Shown one piece after another: positions 19,093 through 26,594 of a stretch of DNA of 64,000 nt (its first letter is position 1; each line of letters starts with the position of its first letter). A program made the translations under genes and the position numbers. Source of the DNA: Polaribacter gangjinensis (GTDB lineage Bacteria; Bacteroidota; Bacteroidia; Flavobacteriales; Flavobacteriaceae); assembly GCF_038024125.1 (NCBI RefSeq), contig NZ_CP150662.1, forward strand, positions 1,567,501 through 1,631,500, given 5' to 3'. The notes below the pieces were generated by a model. The model had not been told where the DNA came from. It was given only the letters and a program-made list of their open reading frames with translations, and did not search any database.

Positions 19093-20271
19093 ATGAAACC
19101 AGATAACTTTCAAGCTCCTGATTATTACAATATTGATGATTTACTAACTGATGAACATAAATTGGTTAGAGAAGCTGCTCGTGATTGGGTAAAAAGAGAT
19201 GTTTCTCCAATCATTGAAGACTATGCACAAAGAGCAGAATTCCCAACGCAAATCATTCAAGGTTTGGCAGACATTGGGGCTTTTGGTCCTTATATTCCTG
19301 AAGAATATGGAGGCGCAGGTTTAGATCAAATTGCTTACGGATTGATCATGCAAGAGATAGAACGTGGAGATTCTGGTGTGCGTTCTACAGCTTCTGTGCA
19401 GTCATCCTTAGTAATGTATCCTATTTATAAATTTGGAAATGAAGCACAACGTAAAAAATATTTACCCAAATTAGCCTCTGGAGAATGGATGGGTTGTTTT
19501 GGTTTGACTGAACCAAATCACGGCTCAAATCCTGCAGGAATGGAAACGAAATTCAAAGATATGGGCGATCATTATTTGCTAAATGGCGCAAAAATGTGGA
19601 TTTCGAATGCACCTTTTGCACAAGTGGCAGTGGTTTGGGCCAAGAGTGAAGAAGGAAGAATTCATGGTTTGATTGTGGAACGTGGCATGGAAGGATTTTC
19701 AACTCCCGAAACTCATAACAAATGGTCTTTGCGAGCTTCAGCAACTGGCGAATTGATTTTTAACAACGTAAAAGTTCCTAAAGAAAATTTGTTACCCAAC
19801 AAATCTGGATTGGGAGCGCCTTTGCAATGTTTAGATTCTGCACGTTTTGGAATTGCTTGGGGCGCAATTGGTGCAGCAATGGACTGTTATGACACAGCTT
19901 TGCGTTACTGTAAAGAAAGAGAACAATTTGGAAAACCAATTGGACAATTTCAATTGCAACAAAAAAAATTAGCTGAAATGATTACAGAAATTACCAAAGC
20001 ACAATTATTGGCTTGGAGATTGGGTGTTTTACGAAACGAAGGCAAAGCAACTTCTGCACAAATATCAATGGCAAAAAGAAATAATGTTGCTATGGCAATT
20101 CATATTGCACGTGAAGCAAGACAAATTCTAGGTGGTATGGGAATTACTGGAGAATACTCTATCATGCGTCATTCTATGAATTTAGAAAGTGTAATTACTT
20201 ATGAAGGAACTCACGATATTCACCTATTAATTACAGGATTAGATATTACAGGATTGAATGCGTTTAAATAA
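19093..20271 (+). CDS. acyl-CoA dehydrogenase, glutaryl-CoA dehydrogenase-like
   Basis: FAD-dependent acyl-CoA dehydrogenase of 392 aa from the Met at 19093. The frame is open further upstream, but that part overlaps rnpA on the other strand and looks non-coding. FAD-binding motifs are seen in CFGLTEPNHGSNP and MWISNAPFA. The catalytic-base region is ITYEGTHDIHLLITG (E371), the form found in glutaryl-CoA dehydrogenases of lysine/tryptophan breakdown; ARFGIAWGAIGAA also agrees. The SGNH lipoprotein gene starts 16 nt downstream. Confidence 0.88.
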   Translation: MKPDNFQAPDYYNIDDLLTDEHKLVREAARDWVKRDVSPIIEDYAQRAEFPTQIIQGLADIGAFGPYIPEEYGGAGLDQIAYGLIMQEIERGDSGVRSTASVQSSLVMYPIYKFGNEAQRKKYLPKLASGEWMGCFGLTEPNHGSNPAGMETKFKDMGDHYLLNGAKMWISNAPFAQVAVVWAKSEEGRIHGLIVERGMEGFSTPETHNKWSLRASATGELIFNNVKVPKENLLPNKSGLGAPLQCLDSARFGIAWGAIGAAMDCYDTALRYCKEREQFGKPIGQFQLQQKKLAEMITEITKAQLLAWRLGVLRNEGKATSAQISMAKRNNVAMAIHIAREARQILGGMGITGEYSIMRHSMNLESVITYEGTHDIHLLITGLDITGLNAFK

Positions 20272-20287
20272 GTAACTATTCTTTTTT

Positions 20288-20770
20288 ATGAAACATTGGT
20301 GGATATTTTTTGTAACTATTTTAATTGTTTTTTCTTGTGGAAATACTTTGGAAGAAGAAACATCACAAGAAATTACTATTCCTGAAGACAATCCAATAAA
20401 AGAAACAAACATCAAAAAAAATCTAAAAATCCTTTCTTTAGGAGATAGTTATACCATTGGTGAAAGTGTTTGTGTAAAATGTAAATTTCCTGAACAGCTG
20501 AAAGACAGTTTGCTAAAAGAATTTAGCTCAGAAACAACAATTGATTTGAAAGTAATTGCACGAACTGGTTGGACAACAACCAATTTAATTGATGCAATTG
20601 ATGCTGAAAATCTCACTGCAGATTATGATTTGGTAACGCTTTTAATTGGTGTAAATAACCAATACCAACGTAAAGATTTTTCTATTTATGAGTCTGAATT
20701 TCCAAAATTGGTAAATACAGCTATCAAAGCAGGCAATAATGACAAAAAAAATATAATTGTAGTTTTGTAA
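20288..20770 (+). pseudogene. SGNH/GDSL hydrolase lipoprotein, 5' part, cut by an insertion sequence
   Basis: First part of an esterase-like lipoprotein. It has a lipoprotein signal (VFSC, C17), the block I nucleophile S54 in LSLGDSYTIGE, and IGVNNQYQ as block III. The native frame ends at 20765, where the IS begins; the last codons up to 20770 read into the element. Joining 20288-20765 to 21988-22244 restores one uninterrupted 244-aa frame reading through NIIVVSIPDYAF. Truncated as it stands, it lacks the catalytic Asp/His and is presumably inactive. Confidence 0.9.
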
Positions 20771-20806
20771 GCTTCCCTTAAATTCGATCCATTCAAAAAT
20801 AGAATT

Positions 20807-21631
20807 TTATTCATTTAATCTGTATTCAATTGGTGATTTATTTTTAAGTGATTTATGTGGTCTATTGTAATTATAATCGTTTATCCACTCTTGGCTTATA
20901 TCTTTTACTTCTTGGATAGATTTAAACACGTAAGCATTGAGTATATCTCTTCTAAAAGTCCCGTTTAATCTTTCAATAAAAGCATTTTGTGTTGGTTCTC
21001 CTGGTTGGATAAATATGAGTTTAATCTCATTTTCTTTGCACCAACTATCGAGTTTTGCACTTATAAATTCGGGACCATTATCAACCCTAATCATTTTTGG
21101 TAATCCTCTACGTTCGCCTATTTGGGCTAAGCATCTAATAACTCTTAGTGTTGGTAATGAGGTATCTGTTTCAATCATCAATACTTCTCTATTATAATCA
21201 TCTATAACGTTTAATAATCGGATTCTTCTACCATTCCACAGAGAATCACTCATAAAATCAATACTCCAAACTTCGTTCATTTGCGTTGGCTGAAATAGTT
21301 GTTGTTTGACTCTTGCAGGTAATCTTTTCTTGGAACGTCTTCTTATATTTAATTTCATGGATGTATAAATGCGATATAATTTTTTGTGATTAACAAGAGT
21401 TCCTGACTTTCGTATGCGATGATAACTTTGCCAAAAACCAATGGTTACATGTTTTTGTACCAGCAAATCAAGTTGTTTTATAAATACATCATCTTGCTTA
21501 ACAACCGCCTTGTAACTGAAGCTACTTCTAGGAACTGTGACTATTTTACACGCTTTACGTTCACTTATAGCATAATTACTTGTGATGTAAGTGACTAGTT
21601 CTTTTTTCTCGCAAAGCGTTAAAGCTTTTTT
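20807..21631 (-). CDS. IS3-family transposase OrfB (DDE integrase domain), made by -1 frameshift
   Basis: Catalytic part of the transposase. The frame is open from 21631, just after an in-frame stop, to 20807. It has the HTH-like SERKACKIVTVPRSSFSY, and the DDE residues in SIDFMSD, RVDNGPEF and NAFIERLNGTFR, ending HKSLKNKSPIEYRL. There is no good start at the upstream end; it is expected as the OrfAB fusion, through slippage on the seven-A run (21626-21632) near the end of orfA. A shorter internal start at 21466 would lose the N-terminal part. Confidence 0.9.
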   Translation of the reverse strand, partial: KKALTLCEKKELVTYITSNYAISERKACKIVTVPRSSFSYKAVVKQDDVFIKQLDLLVQKHVTIGFWQSYHRIRKSGTLVNHKKLYRIYTSMKLNIRRRSKKRLPARVKQQLFQPTQMNEVWSIDFMSDSLWNGRRIRLLNVIDDYNREVLMIETDTSLPTLRVIRCLAQIGERRGLPKMIRVDNGPEFISAKLDSWCKENEIKLIFIQPGEPTQNAFIERLNGTFRRDILNAYVFKSIQEVKDISQEWINDYNYNRPHKSLKNKSPIEYRLNE

Positions 21632-21885
21632 TCAATCACATCTTTTAATGCTTGATTCATCAGTGCTAAATCGGCATACATTCTTTTGAGCTTTGAATTC
21701 TCTGCTTCTAGTTCTTTTATGCGTTTTAGTTCTGTGGCATCCATACCTCCATATTTGCTTTTCCAACGATAAAACGTTTTGTCGGATATACCATTGGCTC
21801 TGGCAATATCGGTAACTTTAACTCCTTGCTCTTGTTGTTTTAACATGGCAACAATCTGGTTTTCGGTAAATTGGGTTGTCTTCAT
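21619..21885 (-). CDS. IS3-family transposase OrfA
   Basis: DNA-binding subunit of 88 aa. A helix-turn-helix (about residues 9-45: IVAMLKQQEQGVKV, DIARANGISDKTFYRWK) is followed by a leucine-zipper-like coiled coil (ELEAENSKLKRMYADLAL). It ends DVIEKKL, directly over the A7 slippery run, after which the -1 frame continues into OrfB. It would bind the element's terminal repeats. Confidence 0.92.
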   Translation of the reverse strand: MKTTQFTENQIVAMLKQQEQGVKVTDIARANGISDKTFYRWKSKYGGMDATELKRIKELEAENSKLKRMYADLALMNQALKDVIEKKL

Positions 21886-21987
21886 AAGTTTTCGGCTTTA
21901 AATTTAATAATTTTTACTGAACGCGCTCCTTCGTCGCTTGTCGAATTCTATTTTTAAATGGCCGAATTTTGGGGAAGCTTACAGTTT

Positions 21988-22244
21988 CAATTCCTGATTA
22001 TGCTTTTACTCCTTTTGGAAGAGGAAATACAAGTATTTCAAGTGATATAGATAACTATAACAACTTTGCAAAAAATTACTGTGAAGCCAATGGAATTACT
22101 TTTGTAAATATTACAGACATTACTCGTGAAGGATTGACAAATACTGCTTTAGTTGCTTCAGATAACTTGCATCCATCAACATTGGCTTACACAAAATTTG
22201 TTGGAAGAATATTGCCTTTTGCGTTGGAAAAAATTCAGAATTAA
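21988..22244 (+). pseudogene. SGNH/GDSL hydrolase lipoprotein, 3' part, downstream of the insertion sequence
   Basis: C-terminal part of the split hydrolase, starting after the second GTTT copy. It contains IPDYAFTPFGRG and DNLHPSTLAY, which holds the catalytic Asp and His of block V. A Met at 21969 inside the IS end could start a short chimeric product, but nothing suggests it is used. The stop overlaps by 3 nt the stop of a small Cys-rich reading frame on the other strand. Confidence 0.88.
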
Positions 22245-22417
22245 GAAGCATGTTTTACTAAAATATGAGGGCATCTTTTACAATTGATGCCCTTTTTTTT
22301 GTACTTCTCGCAGCAACTCCCTTTAGGTTTTACACAATTGATAGCGCAGTTTGCATTACAATTTGATATTTCAGAAAGTTGGATGGTTCGTTTGCTATTA
22401 GTATAAAAAACAATCAT
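22241..22417 (-). CDS. small cysteine-rich protein (58 aa), unknown function
   Basis: Short minus-strand reading frame too small for usual gene calls. The protein has eight Cys in a regular layout: SNCNANC, AINCVKPKGSCC, then GINCKRCPH. The basic KKK linker and paired CxxC-like spacing suggest a small metal (zinc or iron) binding protein. I think similar 55-60 aa proteins occur in other Flavobacteriia, but cannot search. Its 3' part overlaps the hairpin that looks like the terminator of the hydrolase gene on the plus strand, so one of the two calls may be wrong. Confidence 0.5.
   Translation of the reverse strand: MIVFYTNSKRTIQLSEISNCNANCAINCVKPKGSCCEKYKKKGINCKRCPHILVKHAS
22267..22300 (+). 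terminator. intrinsic terminator after the SGNH hydrolase gene
   Basis: Perfect 7-bp stem GGGCATC (22269-22275) / GATGCCC (22286-22292) followed by eight T, about 25 nt after the hydrolase stop. On the minus strand no T tract follows, so it acts only for plus-strand transcripts. Confidence 0.7.
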
Positions 22418-22477
22418 ATTTTTTCTAAATAAAGTACAAAAATACTATTTATTTAGAATAAATAAAAATAAAACAAG

Positions 22478-22512
22478 AAAAAAGGCATGAATCCCCCAAT
22501 ACATGCCCTTTT
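22478..22512 (-). terminator. intrinsic terminator after the 45-aa membrane protein gene
   Basis: Read on the minus strand: GGGCATG, a 12-nt loop and CATGCC (stem halves at 22502-22508 and 22484-22489), then six T interrupted by C. It begins a few bases after the stop codon of the small membrane protein gene. Confidence 0.65.
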
Positions 22513-22650
22513 CTATTTCTTTGGTTTATCGCTATTCATTAACATTAAAACAGCTGCTACTAACCCTACTACAACCAGAACAAAAATTCCGATCATGATA
22601 ATACCATTCGTCCATGAAACCAACGAAATATTGTATAATTGTGATGTCAT
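22513..22650 (-). CDS. small single-pass membrane protein (45 aa), unknown function
   Basis: Reading frame of 46 codons with a strong hydrophobic helix (IIMIGIFVLVVVGLVAAVLM, about residues 18-38) and a short basic tail DKPKK. It has its own terminator immediately downstream and a TATTTTTG promoter box 15 nt upstream, so it looks like an independent transcription unit. Similar small proteins accompany many envelope systems; no function can be assigned. Confidence 0.6.
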   Translation of the reverse strand: MTSQLYNISLVSWTNGIIMIGIFVLVVVGLVAAVLMLMNSDKPKK

Positions 22651-22665
22651 CTTTCAAATTTTTAT

Positions 22666-22690
22666 CAAAAATAACGAGAAGAATTCTTCT
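22666..22690 (-). promoter_or_regulatory. promoter box and 14-bp palindrome before the small membrane protein gene
   Basis: On the minus strand TATTTTTG (22666-22673) matches TAnnTTTG. Right upstream is a perfect 14-bp palindrome AGAAGAATTCTTCT (22677-22690), in the position of an operator or activator site. No other copy was noticed in the window. Confidence 0.4.
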
Positions 22691-22753
22691 ATTTTATGAT
22701 AAAAATCAGGTTTTTAACATGCTGTTTTAATTTCTGAATTATAAGTTTGTCAC

Positions 22754-22939
22754 TTACTTTTTAACACCTAATTTTTGCAAGATGATTTCTAACAAACACC
22801 ATTTTGTGAATGCTGATTGTAACATATTTGCGCCAATAAAAACGGTAAACCACATCCAATTGTGATGAACATAAACAGTTAATACAACACTTAATATGAT
22901 GAAAGTGCCTACGATTGCTCTAAAATATTTGTTTAACAT
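22754..22939 (-). CDS. DUF2892 family inner-membrane protein
   Basis: Protein of 61 aa with two hydrophobic helices (about residues 8-26 and 28-45) matching the DUF2892/YgaP membrane-domain pattern: NKYFRAIVGTFI, WFTVFIGANMLQSAFTKWC and a C-terminal CLLEIILQKLGVKK. Such proteins often sit beside rhodaneses, thioredoxins and efflux systems in Bacteroidota. It is the last gene of the RND operon, 19 nt after the PII-like gene. Role unknown; a link to sulfur or metal handling is inference from context. Confidence 0.78.
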   Translation of the reverse strand: MLNKYFRAIVGTFIILSVVLTVYVHHNWMWFTVFIGANMLQSAFTKWCLLEIILQKLGVKK

Positions 22940-22958
22940 TGTTTTTGATTTTTAAAAT

Positions 22959-23264
22959 TTATATTGATTTTTCTATGGGTAAAACGACGGCCCGAACTGG
23001 ATTATTAGTTTCTAAATGAATATTGAATTCCTTTATAAGTTCGAGTAATGCATCAATCTGAGTTTCCTCTGTAAAAGAGAAAAACATATTAGACTCATTA
23101 CCTCCTTTATTACTGCCAAACCAATTTGGTGTAACTACGAATCCGTTTGATGATTTATATCCATCAATAGTTGATTCACTAAAATTCTCAATATTTGCTT
23201 TTTTGAAGAGCTTCAAAATATCATTATGAAACTCTTGAACTGCTGTTACGATTACTAATTTCAT
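22959..23264 (-). CDS. PII-like small protein encoded with the RND pump
   Basis: Soluble protein of 101 aa. The beta-alpha-beta start KLVIVTAVQEFHNDILKLFKKANI and a late strand NPVRAVVLPIEKS suggest the ferredoxin-like PII fold; it resembles the DUF3240-type proteins found beside CusA-like pumps, though I cannot verify the family. A loop (NWFGSNKGGNESN) takes the place of the T-loop. It starts 12 nt after the RND permease stop, so it is cotranscribed and may tune or sense pump activity. Confidence 0.6.
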   Translation of the reverse strand: MKLVIVTAVQEFHNDILKLFKKANIENFSESTIDGYKSSNGFVVTPNWFGSNKGGNESNMFFSFTEETQIDALLELIKEFNIHLETNNPVRAVVLPIEKSI

Positions 23265-23276
23265 GATAGTTAATTT

Positions 23277-26200
23277 TTATTTATAGTTCTTTTTTTCGAT
23301 CATATAATACACTAAAGGCACCACCAGCAAAGTAAGGATTGTAGAAACAATGGTTCCTCCCATTAATGAAATTGCCAATCCTTGGAAAATTGGGTCAAAT
23401 AAAATCACAAAAGCGCCTATTACAACAGTTCCTGCAGTTAACAAAATAGGAGTTGTTCTCACTGCTCCTGCCTCAATAGCTGCTTGTTTTAACGGAATTC
23501 CTTCTTCTAATCTAAGGTTGATAAAATCGATTAATAAAACCGAATTTCGCACCATGATTCCCGCCAAAGCAATCATTCCAATAAAAGATGTTGCTGTAAA
23601 AAATGCTCCCATCATCCAATGTCCTAAAATGATTCCGATTAATGATAAAGGAATAGCAACCATCATAACCACAGGCGCTTTAAAGTTTTGAAACCAGCCT
23701 ACAATCAAAATGTAAATCAAGATAATTGCGCCTAAAAATGCGATTCCTAAATCTCTAAAAACCTCTAAGGTAATTTGCCATTCTCCATCCCATTTTACCG
23801 TATAATCATCTTCAAAATCTGGTTGACCTAAATACATTTCGTTCAATTCATATCCTTTTGGCAATGGAATTTCTTTTAGTTTTTTGTCCATTCCTAAGAT
23901 GGCATATGCAGGACTTTCTAATTCTCCTGCCATATCTGCCAAAACATACACTACTCTTTTTTGGTTTTTTCTATAAATACTTTTTGCAGCAGTAGTTTCT
24001 TCAATTGTCACCAAATCAGTTATTGGAACTAAATTTCCTTGGTTTGATTTTACTTTTAATTGCGCTATGTCTTTTACAGTAGATTTGTCACTTTCATCCA
24101 AAGCCAACACCAAACCAATTTGTTTTACAGCATCTTCATCATACAATGTAGTAACGGCTCTGTTTGATAATGCCATATTCATGGTATAGGCAATTTGCTG
24201 AGGAGCAACACCATATAACATGGCTTTCTCTTTATCAATGGTAAATTGATATTCAGTTTGGTCAGCCTCTACCATCCAATCAACATCAACTACATCAGTT
24301 GTATTATTTAGAATATTTTGAATATTGTCTGCAATTTTTATCTGTTGATTGTAATCAGGCCCATAAACTTCAGCAACAATTGTTGATAAAACAGGTGGTC
24401 CTGGCGGAACTTCAACTAATTTTACATTGGCATTAAATTTTGACGCAATCTTTTGAATATCAGCTCGTAATAATTTTGCGATATCATGACTTTGTGCAGA
24501 ACGTTCGCTTTTATCAACTAAGTTTACTTGAATATCTGCCATATTGCTTCCTCCACGCAAATCGTAATGACGCACCAAACCATTGAAAGTAATAGGTGCA
24601 GAAGTACCCACATAATTCTGATAATTCACCACTTCTGGTCTTGTAGCTAAGTATTGTGAAATTTCTTTTGCCACCAACGAAGTTCTCTCTAACGTGGTTC
24701 CTTCTGGCATATCAATGACTACTTGAAACTCATTTTTATTATCAAAAGGAAGCATTTTTACAGCAACAGAATTGGTAAAAAACAATCCAAAAGTTGCTAA
24801 TAAAAGGGCGAAAGTACCTCCTAAAAAAATCCAACGTTTTGTTTTATTTTCTAATAAAGGTGTTTCAAACTTGCTATAAATTCTGTAAATTAAGGTTTCT
24901 TCAATAGGTTTTTCTGGTTTTTCTTCAGCTCCAGCTTTGTCTTTCTCTCTTAAAAAAATATATCCTAAATAAGGAGTAATTGTCAACGCAACAAACAACG
25001 ATAAAATCATGGCAATTGAAGCTCCAATTGGCATTGGTGCCATGTAAGGCCCCATTAATCCTGATACAAATGCCATTGGTAATACTGATGCAATTACTGT
25101 AAAAGTTGCTAAAATTGTTGGGTTTCCTACTTCATTAATCGCATACAACGCTGCTTGTTTAAATGGTAAACGCTTCATTTTAAAATGCCTGTGCATATTT
25201 TCGGCAATGATGATGGAATCATCTACCACAATTCCTGTTACAAAAACCAACGCAAAAAGTGTGATTCTGTTCAGGGTATAATCCAACATATAATAGCTCA
25301 GCAATGTCAATGCAAATGTGATTGGTACTGATAAAAACACGACCAATCCACCTCTCCAACCCATGGCTAACATTACCACCAAAGTAACAGCAATGATAGA
25401 TCCTATAAGGTGTAACAACAATTCTGATACTTTATGAGAAGCTGTTTCCCCATAATTTCTGGTGATTTCAACATGAACATCATCAGGAATTAATGTGGTT
25501 CTTAAATGATCCACTTTATCGATGATTACATCTGCAATTTTCATGGCATCTGCACCTTTTCTTTTGGCAACAGAAATCGTTACTGCTGGATATTCTGAAT
25601 TGAATTTGGATGATTTTTCACTCGCTTTTCCAAAACCTAAACTCACATAGTTTTTAGGAACTTCTGGTCCATCAATAATTGTAGCAATTTGTTTTAAATA
25701 AATGGGTTGATTTTGTTGAACGCCAACTACTAAATTTTCTACATCTTGTGCACTTTCTAAAAATTTACCAGTATTGATGATAAATTCAGTATCATTTTTA
25801 TCAAAATAACCTGAATTTAATTGTGCATTATTCGCATTGATCATTTCAGAAACAGACAAGAAATCCAATCCAGCTGATGCTAATTTATCTTTATCCAATA
25901 CCACACGCACTTGACGCTCTCTTCCACCAATTTTGTTAGTAACTGCAACATCATTCACTTTTTTAATTTCAGCTTCCAGTTCTTGCGCCATTTGGCCTAA
26001 TTGATAATCGTCGTAATTTTCACTCCAAAGTGTCAATCCTAACATAGGTACATCATCAATAGCTCTTGTTTTTACCAATGGAAACGTAACGCCTTTTGGC
26101 ATTTGATCCATGTGTTTATTGATTTCGTTGTACAATTTTACAAACGAACGTTCAATATCTTCACCCACATAAAACTGAACAATCACCATTCCTTGCTCTT

Positions 26201-26471
26201 TCATAGAAGTTGAATATACATACTCAACACCTTTGATATTGGAAATCAATTTTTCTAGTGGTTTGATAACTCTCGATTCTACTTCTGTAGGACTTGCTCC
26301 TGGATATCCCACAAAAATATCTGCCATTGGCACATCAATTTGTGGTTCTTCTTCACGCGGAATTAGAAACGAACTGTACACGCCAATGACCATAAAAACA
26401 ATCATCAACAGCACTGTTAATTTCGAATTCATAAAAACTTTGGCAATTTTGCCAGCTAAACCTTCTTTCAT
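23277..26471 (-). CDS. RND efflux transporter permease (AcrB/CusA superfamily)
   Basis: Inner-membrane proton-driven pump of about 1064 aa, forming a trimer with the adaptor and TolC partners encoded just upstream. It has twelve helices in two repeats and large periplasmic loops. Typical motifs are REEEPQI, GYPGASPTEVE, GIVVDDSIIIAENMHR in helix 4, and GIMVRNSVLLIDF in helix 10. The frame starts at 26495, but those eight residues come from a repeat-like spacer; MKEGLAGK at 26471 is the likelier start. Substrate is unknown; metal, drug or a thiol compound are all possible. Confidence 0.9.
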   Translation of the reverse strand: MKEGLAGKIAKVFMNSKLTVLLMIVFMVIGVYSSFLIPREEEPQIDVPMADIFVGYPGASPTEVESRVIKPLEKLISNIKGVEYVYSTSMKEQGMVIVQFYVGEDIERSFVKLYNEINKHMDQMPKGVTFPLVKTRAIDDVPMLGLTLWSENYDDYQLGQMAQELEAEIKKVNDVAVTNKIGGRERQVRVVLDKDKLASAGLDFLSVSEMINANNAQLNSGYFDKNDTEFIINTGKFLESAQDVENLVVGVQQNQPIYLKQIATIIDGPEVPKNYVSLGFGKASEKSSKFNSEYPAVTISVAKRKGADAMKIADVIIDKVDHLRTTLIPDDVHVEITRNYGETASHKVSELLLHLIGSIIAVTLVVMLAMGWRGGLVVFLSVPITFALTLLSYYMLDYTLNRITLFALVFVTGIVVDDSIIIAENMHRHFKMKRLPFKQAALYAINEVGNPTILATFTVIASVLPMAFVSGLMGPYMAPMPIGASIAMILSLFVALTITPYLGYIFLREKDKAGAEEKPEKPIEETLIYRIYSKFETPLLENKTKRWIFLGGTFALLLATFGLFFTNSVAVKMLPFDNKNEFQVVIDMPEGTTLERTSLVAKEISQYLATRPEVVNYQNYVGTSAPITFNGLVRHYDLRGGSNMADIQVNLVDKSERSAQSHDIAKLLRADIQKIASKFNANVKLVEVPPGPPVLSTIVAEVYGPDYNQQIKIADNIQNILNNTTDVVDVDWMVEADQTEYQFTIDKEKAMLYGVAPQQIAYTMNMALSNRAVTTLYDEDAVKQIGLVLALDESDKSTVKDIAQLKVKSNQGNLVPITDLVTIEETTAAKSIYRKNQKRVVYVLADMAGELESPAYAILGMDKKLKEIPLPKGYELNEMYLGQPDFEDDYTVKWDGEWQITLEVFRDLGIAFLGAIILIYILIVGWFQNFKAPVVMMVAIPLSLIGIILGHWMMGAFFTATSFIGMIALAGIMVRNSVLLIDFINLRLEEGIPLKQAAIEAGAVRTTPILLTAGTVVIGAFVILFDPIFQGLAISLMGGTIVSTILTLLVVPLVYYMIEKKNYK

Positions 26472-26594
26472 ATTTCTATCCCTAACCCTTTCCAAAAGAA
26501 AGGGAATTGTTGCGGGTATTTTTTAATTAATAACTATCTTTTTAAACTGATCACTGAATACTAATTACTGAATACTGATTACTGAATACTAACT
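26472..26594. repeat. hairpin plus three 14-bp tandem repeats in the adaptor-permease spacer
   Basis: The spacer inside the operon holds an inverted repeat CCCTTTC (26486-26492) / GAAAGGG (26498-26504) and three tandem copies of ACTGAATACTRATT-like 14-mers at 26553, 26567 and 26581. The adaptor stop codon lies in the third copy, so the final residues S-I-Q are encoded by the repeat. Confidence 0.75.

Larger units (their letters stand above)
20766..21983 (-). mobile_element. IS3-family insertion sequence (IS150-like), 1218 bp
   Basis: Complete element inside the SGNH hydrolase gene. The ends are inverted repeats beginning TGTAAGCTTCCC at 20766 and ending GGGAAGCTTACA at 21983; similarity of the ends extends imperfectly over about 40 bp with one gap. 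A 4-bp target duplication GTTT is seen at 20762-20765 and 21984-21987. It encodes orfA and orfB on the minus strand. Terminal TG...CA and the short duplication fit IS3-family elements. Intact ends, frame and duplication suggest a recent insertion. Confidence 0.93.

Noticed and set aside
21969..21987. Start codon inside the insertion sequence end for the 3' hydrolase fragment
   Set aside because: It only results from the junction; the native frame enters at 21988.
22267..22300. Hairpin as a minus-strand terminator of the Cys-rich gene
   Set aside because: No T tract follows on the minus strand and the hairpin is inside the coding frame; it fits the plus-strand hydrolase transcript.
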